Made by a program: the position numbers and the translations under genes | Notes under the pieces: model-generated | What the model was told of the DNA's origin: nothing | Seen by the model: the letters and a program-made list of their open reading frames with translations, nothing else | The model's database searches: none | NCBI GenBank assembly: GCA_902805655.1 | Contig: CADCTF010000114.1 | Location: 1 to 49,497 of the forward strand | From: an uncultured Acidimicrobiales bacterium | Lineage (GTDB): Bacteria; Actinomycetota; Acidimicrobiia; Acidimicrobiales; CADCTF01 | Reading direction: 5' to 3' | DNA: 49,497 nucleotides | Part shown: positions 23,951 to 31,185 of the stretch, one piece after another | Position numbering within the stretch: the first letter of the stretch is position 1 | How the letters are laid out: each line of letters begins with the position of its first letter

Positions 23951-24915
23951 GCGGGCCCCGGACCCTGGAACCCGTCTACGTCGACGACTTCTGCTTCTCG
24001 CTCGGTCATCGCAAGCTCAGCGTGGAGGACACGGTGGCCGCCGGCCACACCCGCACCGATGCCGCCGGCCTGCTCGACGCCGGGTTCCGGTACCACCACG
24101 TCTGCGACGACGAGCAGAGCTCGTACGACCTGGCCGCCGCTGCGGTCGCCGGCATGGGCGATCGGTCCTCCGGGGCTGATGCCATCGTCTACGCGACATG
24201 CCTCCCTCTGAACGGCAACGTCGGCGACGTGGCCCGCTTCGACCGGTCGAAGGACGTCAAGCACCTGATGGACTACCCGGCCAGCCGGCTGCAGGCGGAC
24301 CTCGGCCTCGACGACGCCATCGTCCTCGGCCTCAACCAGCAGGCCTGTACCAGCATGCTCGGCTCGATCCGGGTGGCTCGCGGACTGCTGGCCACCGAGC
24401 CGGACATGCGCCGGGTGCTGTGCGTCACCGCCGACCGCTTCCCACCGGGGGCGCTCTACGAGCAGGCCTACAACCTGATCTCCGACGGCGCCGCGGCCTG
24501 CACCGTGACGAAGGATGTCGGGGCGTACAAGCTCCTGGCCGCCCACCAGGTGACGAACGGGGCCATGGTCACCGCCGACGACGACGAGACGGTCGGTGCC
24601 TACTTCTCGTACACCCACCGGCTGGTGACCGAGCTCCTGGCCAAGGTCGGCCGCACCGCCGGCGAGGTGGACTGGGTGGTGCCACAGAACACGAACGCCA
24701 AGGCCTGGCAGATCCTCGCTCGGCTCCTGGCCATCCCGGCGGACCGGGTCCTGTGCCCGTCCATGCCCGACGTGGCCCACGTGATCAGTGGCGACAACGT
24801 GGTCAACCTGGCGTACCTCACGGCCTCGAACGTCGTGCAACCGGGTCAGGTCGTCCTGTTGGTCATGGCCGGGTACGGGATGAACTGGCAGGGCGTCCTG
24901 CTGGAGAAGGCATGA
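23947..24915 (+). CDS. ketoacyl-ACP synthase III-like enzyme with altered active site
   Basis: A 322-residue thiolase-fold protein of KASIII length. The nucleophile is C134 in NQQACTSMLGSI. The canonical KASIII His motif (PHQAN) appears as PQNTN, placing Q247 where the catalytic His should be. The Asn region reads AHVISGDNVVNL, with N284 and a nearby H278 that might replace the missing histidine. Related KASIII-like proteins of the CerJ type act as acyltransferases rather than condensing enzymes. It could join an acyl group to the carrier-bound amino acid or catalyse a Claisen condensation; the sequence does not decide. It overlaps both neighbouring genes by 4 bases. Confidence 0.85.
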   Translation: MSGPRTLEPVYVDDFCFSLGHRKLSVEDTVAAGHTRTDAAGLLDAGFRYHHVCDDEQSSYDLAAAAVAGMGDRSSGADAIVYATCLPLNGNVGDVARFDRSKDVKHLMDYPASRLQADLGLDDAIVLGLNQQACTSMLGSIRVARGLLATEPDMRRVLCVTADRFPPGALYEQAYNLISDGAAACTVTKDVGAYKLLAAHQVTNGAMVTADDDETVGAYFSYTHRLVTELLAKVGRTAGEVDWVVPQNTNAKAWQILARLLAIPADRVLCPSMPDVAHVISGDNVVNLAYLTASNVVQPGQVVLLVMAGYGMNWQGVLLEKA

Positions 24916-25784
24916 GCCCGGAGAGCCTGGCCGAGACAGTGCTGAGGCTGAGCACGGTCTCACGCAGCTCACCGCGAGACCCGAACGAGACGACGCACTG
25001 GCCGGAGCCCGACTCCCTCGATCGGGCGCAGTGGTTCACCAGCCCGGAGCTGATCTCCGTCTACGGCACGCCGCTGTGGGACTCGCTCGACGACCACGCC
25101 CGGCGCCAGCTGAGCTTCTGGGAGGCGGTCGGCTTCTACAGCCTGAACATCCACGGCGAGAAGCTGCTCATCGAAGGCATCGCCCGGCGCCTGTACCAAC
25201 CGGGGCTGGAGGACGTGGCCGAGTACCTCCACCACTTCCTCGACGAGGAGAACCAGCACAGCATCTGGTTCGCCACCTTCTGCCTCCGCTACGGCGGCAA
25301 GATCTACCCCGACCGCAAGGTCGCCTTCCCGCGCGAGCACGCGCCCGGCGAGGAGGACCTCCTGTTCTTCGCCCGCGTGGCCGTGTTCGAGGAGCTGGTC
25401 GACCGCTACAACTCGGCCATGGGACGTGACGACCGCCTGGCGCCGGTGGCCCGACGGATCAACGCCAACCACCACGACGAGGAGACCCGCCATCTGGTCT
25501 TCGGTCGCCGCCTGGTGGAGCACCTCTGGCGGTGGCATGCGCCCGGCTGGTCGGACGAGACGGTCGCAGGTGTGCGGGCCCACCTGGCGGGCTACGTCAT
25601 GGCCACCTGGCGCGAGTACTACAACCCGGACGTGTACCGGGACGCCGGGTTCCCCGACCCCTACGCCACGGCCCGCCAGGCATGGGATCACCCGGCCACC
25701 GCCGCGCACCGCGCCGCCCTGACCGCCCGCTCCCTCCGCTGGCTCTACGAAGCGGGGATCCTCGAGGCCCCGGTGCTGTCGTGA
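24912..25784 (+). CDS. AurF/CmlI-type diiron oxygenase
   Basis: A 290-residue ferritin-fold enzyme of the AurF family, which oxidises amines (arylamine to nitro in aureothin and chloramphenicol synthesis, and azoxy formation). The seven-ligand diiron pattern is visible: E83 (HGEKLL), E113 and H116 (EENQH), E160 or E161 (FEELVD), and H187, E191, H194 (HHDEETRH). The extra third histidine and the H-x3-E-x2-H spacing match AurF. In this operon a likely substrate is an amine or carbon centre on a carrier-protein-bound amino acid. ATG 24912 overlaps the KASIII stop; its own stop overlaps the carrier-protein start (GTGA). Confidence 0.87.
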   Translation: MSPESLAETVLRLSTVSRSSPRDPNETTHWPEPDSLDRAQWFTSPELISVYGTPLWDSLDDHARRQLSFWEAVGFYSLNIHGEKLLIEGIARRLYQPGLEDVAEYLHHFLDEENQHSIWFATFCLRYGGKIYPDRKVAFPREHAPGEEDLLFFARVAVFEELVDRYNSAMGRDDRLAPVARRINANHHDEETRHLVFGRRLVEHLWRWHAPGWSDETVAGVRAHLAGYVMATWREYYNPDVYRDAGFPDPYATARQAWDHPATAAHRAALTARSLRWLYEAGILEAPVLS

Positions 25785-26053
25785 CCGCGGGCGCGTCCGC
25801 CGAAGCCGCAGCCCGAGAGGCACTGCGGGGTTGGGTGCGGGAACGATCCGCAGCAGCGGTGCCGGACGACTTCGACGACCACACGCCGCTGATCGCCTCC
25901 GGCCTCGTGACGTCGCTACAGATCACCGACCTCTTGTTGGTGGTCGAGGAGATGAGGAGTGCGCCGCTCGACCCGGCGTCTCTGCGGCCGGGTGTGTTCC
26001 GGGACATCGACACCATCTACGCCACCTTCCTCGCCGACCGGCTCGGCAGTTGA
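25781..26053 (+). CDS. acyl/aminoacyl carrier protein 1
   Basis: A 90-residue four-helix carrier protein. The phosphopantetheine attachment site is S45 in SGLVTSLQITDLLL, at the start of helix II. The GTG start overlaps the diiron-oxygenase stop and its stop overlaps the probable TTG start of the aminoacyl ligase. Placed directly before that ligase, it is the likely acceptor of the activated amino acid, as in the Bradyrhizobium system where each aaRS-like ligase gene sits beside its cognate carrier protein. The adjacent PPTase at 28048 would provide the 4'-phosphopantetheine arm. Confidence 0.85.
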   Translation: MTAGASAEAAAREALRGWVRERSAAAVPDDFDDHTPLIASGLVTSLQITDLLLVVEEMRSAPLDPASLRPGVFRDIDTIYATFLADRLGS

Positions 26054-26919
26054 CGGACGTCCCACAGCTGGTGGACGTGCCGGGCCTGCGCTGGACGGAC
26101 AACGGCTCGGCCACCCTCTCCGAGCCGCTGCTCGGGCTGGCCGACCGCCTCGACCGGCGCTTCGTGGCCATGGCCGCGCACTGGCAGGCCGACGAGCTGC
26201 GCTTCCCGCCCTTCATCTCCGCGGCCGAGCTGGAGCGGATCGACTACTTCCGGTCGTTCCCCCACCTGGCCACCTTCCCGGTGTGCCTCGACCACGACGA
26301 GGCCGGCCTGGCCCGCTTCACCGCTGGAGACCCGGTGGGTCCCGACGGCCGCATCGCCCTCGGTGCCTTGGCGCCCTCGCACGACGTCCTCACCCCGGCT
26401 GCGTGCTACCACCTCTACGCCCACCACCGCGGGCTGCGGTTCGAGGGCTGTCGGCACTTCACCACCAAGGCCACGTGCTTCCGGCGGGAGAGCCACTACC
26501 TGCCCCTCGAGCGGCAGTGGAGCTTCACCATGCGGGAGATCGTCTGCATGGGGACGGCTCGCGAGACGGCGGCCTTCCTCGACCGGGCCGCTGCGCTCCT
26601 CGACGACTTCGTGGCCGACCTGGGGCTTCGCCTCGACTGGGCGCCGGCCACCGACCCCTTCTTCCGCCCGTCCAGCAACCCGCAGTACCTGATGCAGCGG
26701 GTCGACCCCACCAAGCACGAGCTGCTCTTCGACGACCGCCTCGCCATCGCGTCCCGCAACCTGCACCACGACCACTTCGGTCGGGCGTTCTCCATCGAGG
26801 CCGCGGGTGGCGAACCGGTGCACACCGCCTGCATGGCCTTCGGCATCGAACGCTGGCTGGCCGTGTTCGTCCGTAGCTTCGGCGCCGACCCGGCTGGGTG
26901 GCCGAAGGTGGGGACATGA
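26050..26919 (+). CDS. amino acid:[carrier protein] ligase (class II aaRS-like, SerRS homologue)
   Basis: A 289-residue protein resembling truncated seryl-tRNA synthetases that lack a tRNA-binding domain and load amino acids onto carrier proteins. Class II motif 2 is visible as CFRRESHYLPLERQWSF-TMRE and motif 3 as FGIERW. The three zinc ligands known from the Bradyrhizobium enzyme (C131, E176, C279) map to C119 (PAACYHLY), E163 (TMREIV) and C261 (HTACMAFG), with nearly the same spacing. It should form an aminoacyl-adenylate and transfer the residue to carrier protein 1. Known relatives prefer small amino acids such as Gly or Ala; specificity here is unknown. The start is inferred as TTG 26050 (TTGA overlap); GTG 26071 is the alternative. 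Confidence 0.88.
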   Translation: MTDVPQLVDVPGLRWTDNGSATLSEPLLGLADRLDRRFVAMAAHWQADELRFPPFISAAELERIDYFRSFPHLATFPVCLDHDEAGLARFTAGDPVGPDGRIALGALAPSHDVLTPAACYHLYAHHRGLRFEGCRHFTTKATCFRRESHYLPLERQWSFTMREIVCMGTARETAAFLDRAAALLDDFVADLGLRLDWAPATDPFFRPSSNPQYLMQRVDPTKHELLFDDRLAIASRNLHHDHFGRAFSIEAAGGEPVHTACMAFGIERWLAVFVRSFGADPAGWPKVGT

Positions 26920-28055
26920 ATCCTGTTCCGCGTCGGAGCGACAGCGGGTCCTCTGGCGGCGAGAACGGCGAGGGGCTGGTGCTCGTGACCGGTGCCAACG
27001 GGTACCTGGGGCGCGAGCTGAGCCGGCGGTTCCTGGCGGACGGCATGGAGGTGGTGCTCGCCGTGCGCTCGTCCACGGCCCGCTCCGACGTGGCGGCGGC
27101 ACTGGGGCCGTTGGCCGAGCGCGCCCGGTTCGTCGCCGTCGACCTCACCGAGGCCGAGCCCTTCGCCGCCGTGCATCCGGCCCTGCGCCGGCGCATCACC
27201 TCCGTCGTCCACGGCGCGGCGGTGACCCGCTTCAACGTCGATCGTGAGGTGGCTGCACTGGTGAACGTCGAAGGCACCCGCCACGCGCTTGCGCTGGCCC
27301 GCTCCTGCCCCGAGCTCGAGAGCTTCACCCTCGTCGGCACCGTCTACTCCTCGGGCCTGCAGGTCGGCCGGATCGCCGAGGAGGCCCACTCGGACGAGGC
27401 CGGGTTCGCCAACTTCTACGAGTGGTCGAAGTGGGAGGCCGAGCAGCTGGTGCTGGCCCAGGCCGACGAGCTGCCATGGCGGGTGCTGCGCGTCGCCACC
27501 GTGGCCGCCGACGACGACACCGGCGCGGTCACGCACCACAACGCCTTCCACGAGACCCTCAAGCTGTGCTTCTACGGCTTGTTGGCGCTGTTGCCCGGGT
27601 GTGGGGACACGCCGCTGTACTTCGTCACCCGCGCCTTTGCGGTCGACGCCGTTCGGCGGCTCACCGACCCCGCTTGCCCTGGTGGCATCTACCACGTGGC
27701 CCACGACCGCTCGGCCTCGATCACCCTCGACCAGCTGCTCGACATCGCGTTCGAGGAGTTCGAGTCGGTCGACGACTTCCGGAAGAAGCGCATCCTGCGC
27801 CCGCTGCTGGCCGACGAGGAGTCGTTCGACCTGATGGTGGACGGCGTCACCGGCTTCGCCGGCAGCCTCGTGACCCAGGCTCTGGCCAACGTGGCGCCCT
27901 TCGCCCGGCAGCTCTACGTGACCAAGGACCTCGACAACTCGCGACTCCGCTCTGCGCTCCACGACTACGAAGCGCCGGACGCCGCATCGCTCGTGCGCGC
28001 CACCTGCCACCAGCTCGTGGCCACGCGCTGGGGGAGGCGAGCCGCCCATGTCTGA
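26916..28055 (+). CDS. extended SDR / thioester-reductase-like NAD(P)-dependent enzyme
   Basis: A 379-residue Rossmann-fold enzyme. The nucleotide-binding loop is GANGYLG (26-32), and the active-site YxxxK is in YEWSK, preceded by a serine-rich strand end (VGTVYSSG). The fold type is that of NAD-binding_4/thioester reductases, which release carrier-bound acyl chains as aldehydes or alcohols. In this operon reductive release from a carrier protein is the most economical role, but ketone reduction or epimerisation is possible. ATG 26916 overlaps the ligase stop by 4 bases and the gene overlaps the PPTase by 8 bases. Confidence 0.82.
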   Translation: MNPVPRRSDSGSSGGENGEGLVLVTGANGYLGRELSRRFLADGMEVVLAVRSSTARSDVAAALGPLAERARFVAVDLTEAEPFAAVHPALRRRITSVVHGAAVTRFNVDREVAALVNVEGTRHALALARSCPELESFTLVGTVYSSGLQVGRIAEEAHSDEAGFANFYEWSKWEAEQLVLAQADELPWRVLRVATVAADDDTGAVTHHNAFHETLKLCFYGLLALLPGCGDTPLYFVTRAFAVDAVRRLTDPACPGGIYHVAHDRSASITLDQLLDIAFEEFESVDDFRKKRILRPLLADEESFDLMVDGVTGFAGSLVTQALANVAPFARQLYVTKDLDNSRLRSALHDYEAPDAASLVRATCHQLVATRWGRRAAHV

Positions 28056-28704
28056 CCAGCTGCACCCACTCGGCCACCTCGGCGTGGACGTGCGCCTGGC
28101 CGAGGCGTCGCAGCCACTGTCCACCGAGACGGTGACCGCCGGCGAGCGCGTGGCCTGGCAGCACCTCGGCTCGGAGGCCCGACGACACGACTGGCTGCTG
28201 GGGCGAGCGGCGCTCAAGGCGCTGCTACCCCCTGGCTTCGACACCTCCACGCTCACCTTCCCCCACCCTCGACTCTCACTGACCCACGCCGGCGGCACGG
28301 CCTGGGCGGCACGGATAGGGCACGGGCACGCGCTCGACGGCTCTCCACCCCTCGGGGTGGGCATCGACTTCGAACCTCGCGGACGAGCGCCGGACGCCCG
28401 TGCCGCCCGGTTCTTCCTCTCCCCCGACGAGCTCGCCGCGGCATCCGGCCCTGCGGACCTGCTGGGTCTGTGGACGGTGAAGGAGGCGTTGTACAAGGCC
28501 ACGCCCCACAACCTGAGCTGCGCGCTCGTGGACTTCCGCATCGACGACCCGACAGCCGTACTGGGCACCGCCCGGGGGCCGCGTGGTGAGACGCTCCGCT
28601 ACTCGACCGTCGAAGTCGCCTCCGGCCTCCTGACCGTCGCGGTGTGCTCTGCGCCGGCCATGAGGGTGAACCCAACGAAGGCGAGGCACCATGCCGCTGT
28701 CTGA
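28048..28704 (+). CDS. 4'-phosphopantetheinyl transferase (Sfp/HetI superfamily)
   Basis: A 218-residue PPTase. The magnesium-binding motif GVGIDFEP and the downstream LWTVKEALYKA (W-x2-K-E-A-x3-K) are the family signatures, and PRLSLTHAGG matches the CoA-contacting strand. It transfers the phosphopantetheine arm from CoA to a serine of carrier proteins, here presumably S45 of carrier protein 1 and S37 of carrier protein 2. Having its own PPTase makes the operon self-sufficient. It overlaps the upstream reductase by 8 bases and the downstream diiron gene by 14 bases. Confidence 0.9.
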   Translation: MSDQLHPLGHLGVDVRLAEASQPLSTETVTAGERVAWQHLGSEARRHDWLLGRAALKALLPPGFDTSTLTFPHPRLSLTHAGGTAWAARIGHGHALDGSPPLGVGIDFEPRGRAPDARAARFFLSPDELAAASGPADLLGLWTVKEALYKATPHNLSCALVDFRIDDPTAVLGTARGPRGETLRYSTVEVASGLLTVAVCSAPAMRVNPTKARHHAAV

Positions 28705-29275
28705 GGACGAGCTGTTCCTGCTCAGCTTCTACCGCTCGTCCGAGATCAACGGCTCGCTGTTCTTCGGGCGCCTGGCACGCGCCCTCAAGCCCGGGCCCAT
28801 CCAGCACGACCTCACCAAGCACTTCGCCGACGAGGCGCAGCATGCGTGGTACTGGACCGAGTGCATCGACCAGCTCGGATCGCGGCCGATCAAGCTGGCT
28901 GACGCCTACCAGGACCGCTACCTGGAGGCGGTGGGTCTTCCCATGAACGTGATGGAGGTGCTCGCCATCACGTTGGTGTTCGAGCGGCGGGTCATCAACC
29001 AGTACGCCAAGCACCTGGCCGTGCCCCACCTGCAGCCGGAGATCGGCGCCACCATCAACCGCATCATGGAGGACGAGCGCTGGCACGTGCAGTGGGTGCG
29101 CGATGCCCTCGTCGACCTCGAGCCCCGGTTCGGCAAGGACCACATCGATGCCACGCTGAAGCGCTACCGACAAGCCGATCAAGACGTGTACGCGCAGGCG
29201 CTCGTCGAGTACGAGGGCCGCCTGGGCTTCCTCTCGCCCTCTCCTACCGACACCGACCGAACGGACGACCGATGA
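28691..29275 (+). CDS. ferritin-like diiron protein
   Basis: A 194-residue four-helix protein with a canonical six-ligand carboxylate-bridged diiron site: E18, E48 and H51 (DEAQH), E98 (FERRVINQY), E129 and H132 (EDERWH). The intervals E18-E48 and E98-E129 are those of two ferritin-like helix pairs. It differs from the AurF-like protein of the same operon in lacking the third histidine. It may be a second oxygenase or desaturase acting on the carrier-bound intermediate, a partner of the AurF-like enzyme, or an iron-handling protein. It overlaps the next gene, carrier protein 2, by 4 bases (ATGA). Confidence 0.82.
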   Translation: MPLSEDELFLLSFYRSSEINGSLFFGRLARALKPGPIQHDLTKHFADEAQHAWYWTECIDQLGSRPIKLADAYQDRYLEAVGLPMNVMEVLAITLVFERRVINQYAKHLAVPHLQPEIGATINRIMEDERWHVQWVRDALVDLEPRFGKDHIDATLKRYRQADQDVYAQALVEYEGRLGFLSPSPTDTDRTDDR

Positions 29276-29511
29276 CCACCGTCACGACAGACGACATCCG
29301 CCGGAAGGTGGCCGACATCCTCGACGTGCCCGAGGCCAAGGTGAGCCCCGACGCGGTGCTCACCGACCTGGTGACCGACAGCTTCCGCCTGGTCGAGCTG
29401 GCCATCGAGCTGCAGGAGCACTACGACGTGCTCTTCGGCCAGGAGGACATGAAGGATCTCCACACGGTCCACGATCTGGCTGCGTTGGTCAGCGCGCGCG
29501 TCGTCGAGTAG
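29272..29511 (+). CDS. acyl carrier protein 2, last gene of operon
   Basis: A 79-residue acyl carrier protein. The prosthetic-group serine is S37 in TDSFRLVELAIEL, a close match to the fatty-acid type D-S-L-x-x-V-E-L site, unlike the divergent site of carrier protein 1. This suggests that the two carriers hold different cargo: an acyl chain here and an amino acid on carrier protein 1. The gene ends the string of overlapping frames; immediately downstream lies a truncated nuclease gene on the other strand. Confidence 0.88.
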   Translation: MTTVTTDDIRRKVADILDVPEAKVSPDAVLTDLVTDSFRLVELAIELQEHYDVLFGQEDMKDLHTVHDLAALVSARVVE

Positions 29512-29514
29512 CGG

Positions 29515-29817
29515 CGTCACGCCGGCCAGGGCCAGCTCACCGCGAGCAGCCCCGGCCGAGGACCCGGTCGTCCGGGCGGCCCACTCCTCGGCGGAGGAAA
29601 AGCCCCGCGAACGGTGGGCTCCGCATTCGGCGGCCCGGGCCGCGAAGCGCACCTTGGCCGAGGCACAGGCCTTCTCCGCCCGAGCCAGGCGCTCCGACAA
29701 GGCCATGCAGTCGAGACCACCGAGCAGGGCGGGGTCCGCCCCAGCCAGCAAGGCCACGAACGAATCCAGGGCGCTCGCGCTCAACGATCGGTTCTCTACC
29801 TCATCAACGTCGGTCAT
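29515..29817 (-). pseudogene. truncated DUF222/HNH nuclease gene (N-terminal remnant)
   Basis: The first ~100 residues from ATG 29817 look like the N-terminus of DUF222 proteins: LDSFVALLAG, LDCMALSERLARAEKACASAKVRFAARAAE and RSRGFSSAEEWAARTTGSSAGAARGEL. The similarity ends where the carrier protein 2 gene begins on the opposite strand, and the remaining frame to 29179 is only antisense of that gene. The HNH domain is therefore missing and the gene is probably dead, although its SOS-type promoter (29904-29932) is still intact. The truncation point suggests that the biosynthetic operon was inserted or brought in by a rearrangement here. Confidence 0.65.
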
Positions 29818-29903
29818 GCCGACAGCTCCCTGACGGGGGCCCGGCGAAGCGGCCAGTGGACTTCTCGAGGGGACCTGTCGGCCGGTCCCGAGCGCCTGCT
29901 CCT

Positions 29904-29932
29904 ACGTTAGCGAACGTGCGTTCGTATGTCAA
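29904..29932 (-). promoter_or_regulatory. promoter with LexA (SOS) box
   Basis: Read on the minus strand: -35 TTGACA (29932-29927), 17-base spacer, -10 TAACGT (29909-29904). The spacer contains CGAACGCACGTTCG (29924-29911), a perfect match to the actinobacterial LexA consensus CGAAC-N4-GTTCG. It points at the truncated DUF222 gene, whose start lies about 90 bases downstream. Several DUF222/13E12 genes of mycobacteria are known to be SOS-regulated, so the combination is coherent. Confidence 0.8.
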
Positions 29933-29962
29933 GCGCAGCCTCGAGCGACGAGGATGTTCACC

Positions 29963-30226
29963 ATGTCCGACGTCGATGTGGTCCGAGCGGTCTACGAGGC
30001 GATGGCGGCCCGAGATCTCGACACCCTGCTGAAGCTCATAGATCCCGCCTGCACGATCACCCAGGACCCCGTCCTCCCGTGGGGCGGTGAGTACGTCGGT
30101 CGCCACGGCGGTGGCGACCGCCGGCTCAGCCCAGCCTGCGCAGCTCCGGCAGGAGCTCGGCCCGAGCCCAGTCGAAGAAGGCCGACTGGGTGTCCCCGCC
30201 GATCTGCACGACAGCCACGTGCGTGA
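29963..30226 (+). pseudogene. truncated SnoaL/NTF2-like protein gene (N-terminal remnant)
   Basis: The first ~50 residues (MSDVDVVRAVYEAMAARDLD, then TLLKLIDPACTITQD and LPWGGEYVGRHGG) have the typical N-terminus of SnoaL-like/NTF2-fold proteins, which are about 120-150 residues long. After about 30115 the frame continues only as antisense of the F420 enzyme gene and becomes Pro/Arg-rich, so the C-terminal half is lost. ATG 29963 has a GAGG at suitable distance. Together with the truncated DUF222 gene it marks a rearrangement scar. Confidence 0.55.
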
Positions 30227-31094
30227 ACCCGGCGTCGACGAACTGCTGCACGGCCGCCACGTGCCGAGCCACGTCGGGTCCGCACGGCACCTGATCGGCG
30301 ATGTCCTCCTCGCGAACGGACTGGGAGGCCGACGCGAAGTGCCGAGGTCCCGGTAGCTCAGCCATCACGTCCCATCCACCCGTGAACCAGCGGAACTGCT
30401 CGAGCGCCCGCTTCGTGGCCACCGCCTCGTCCGGGTCGTACGACAGCCCGACCTGGCCGATGCGTGGCTTGCCCCCGCCGCCGGCGGCGTCGAACTGCGC
30501 CCCGAGGTCGGCCTCCGGCTGCACGGCGATCATGGCGTCCGCGTACTTGCCCGCCAGCTGGCAGCTGCGTGGGCCCGAGACGGCCAGGCCGATCCTCGGC
30601 GCCTCGTCGGGCAGGTCCCACAGCTTGGCGCCCTCGGTGGAGAGATGCGTTCCCCGGAACGTCACCGTCTCGCCTTGGAGCAGCGGGCGGATGATCTCGA
30701 GCGACTCCACCAGCATCTCGTGGCGCACGTCGACCGGGGGCCAGGCACGGCCCACCACGTGCTCGTTGAGGTTCTCACCGGCACCCAGACCAAGGGTGAA
30801 GCGACCGTCCGAGAGGAGCTGGATGGTGGCGGCCTTCTGGGCGACCACCGCCGGGTGGTAGCGCATCGTCGGACACGTCACGTACGTCATGAGCTCGATG
30901 CGCTCGGTCGCCTGAGACACGGCCCCGAGCACCGACCACGTGTACGGCGAGTGGCCCTGCTCGGCGAGCCAGGGCGAGTAGTGGTCGCTCGCAGCCAGGA
31001 AGTCGAAGCCGACCTCTTCGGCCCGCACGGCATCCGCCACCAGCTGCTTGGGGCCGGCCTGCTCGCCCATGATCGTGTAGCCGATAGCTACCAT
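30126..31094 (-). CDS. F420-dependent LLM-class oxidoreductase (FGD-like)
   Basis: A 322-residue luciferase-like monooxygenase-fold enzyme. The segments AASDHYSPWLAEQGHSPYTW, YVTCPTMRYHPAVVAQKAAT and GLGAGENLNEHVVG match the F420-binding family that includes F420-dependent glucose-6-phosphate dehydrogenase. The protein should use coenzyme F420 in the cytosol to oxidise or reduce a small substrate; true FGD activity would need the phosphate-binding residues to be checked by alignment. It is transcribed towards the SnoaL remnant and overlaps that remnant's frame. F420 use supports an actinomycete host. Confidence 0.87.
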   Translation of the reverse strand: MVAIGYTIMGEQAGPKQLVADAVRAEEVGFDFLAASDHYSPWLAEQGHSPYTWSVLGAVSQATERIELMTYVTCPTMRYHPAVVAQKAATIQLLSDGRFTLGLGAGENLNEHVVGRAWPPVDVRHEMLVESLEIIRPLLQGETVTFRGTHLSTEGAKLWDLPDEAPRIGLAVSGPRSCQLAGKYADAMIAVQPEADLGAQFDAAGGGGKPRIGQVGLSYDPDEAVATKRALEQFRWFTGGWDVMAELPGPRHFASASQSVREEDIADQVPCGPDVARHVAAVQQFVDAGFTHVAVVQIGGDTQSAFFDWARAELLPELRRLG

Positions 31095-31185
31095 CGCTCT
31101 ACTTCCCTTCGTTGCTCACCCTGGACGAAGGCGGCTCTACCCCGACGGCGCGCCCGGTGAGGCACCGCACCTAGCGTGCGGCGCC

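Noticed and set aside
26496-28568. 690-codon minus-strand frame across the ligase, reductase and PPTase genes
   Set aside because: Runs antisense to three genes with clear catalytic motifs.
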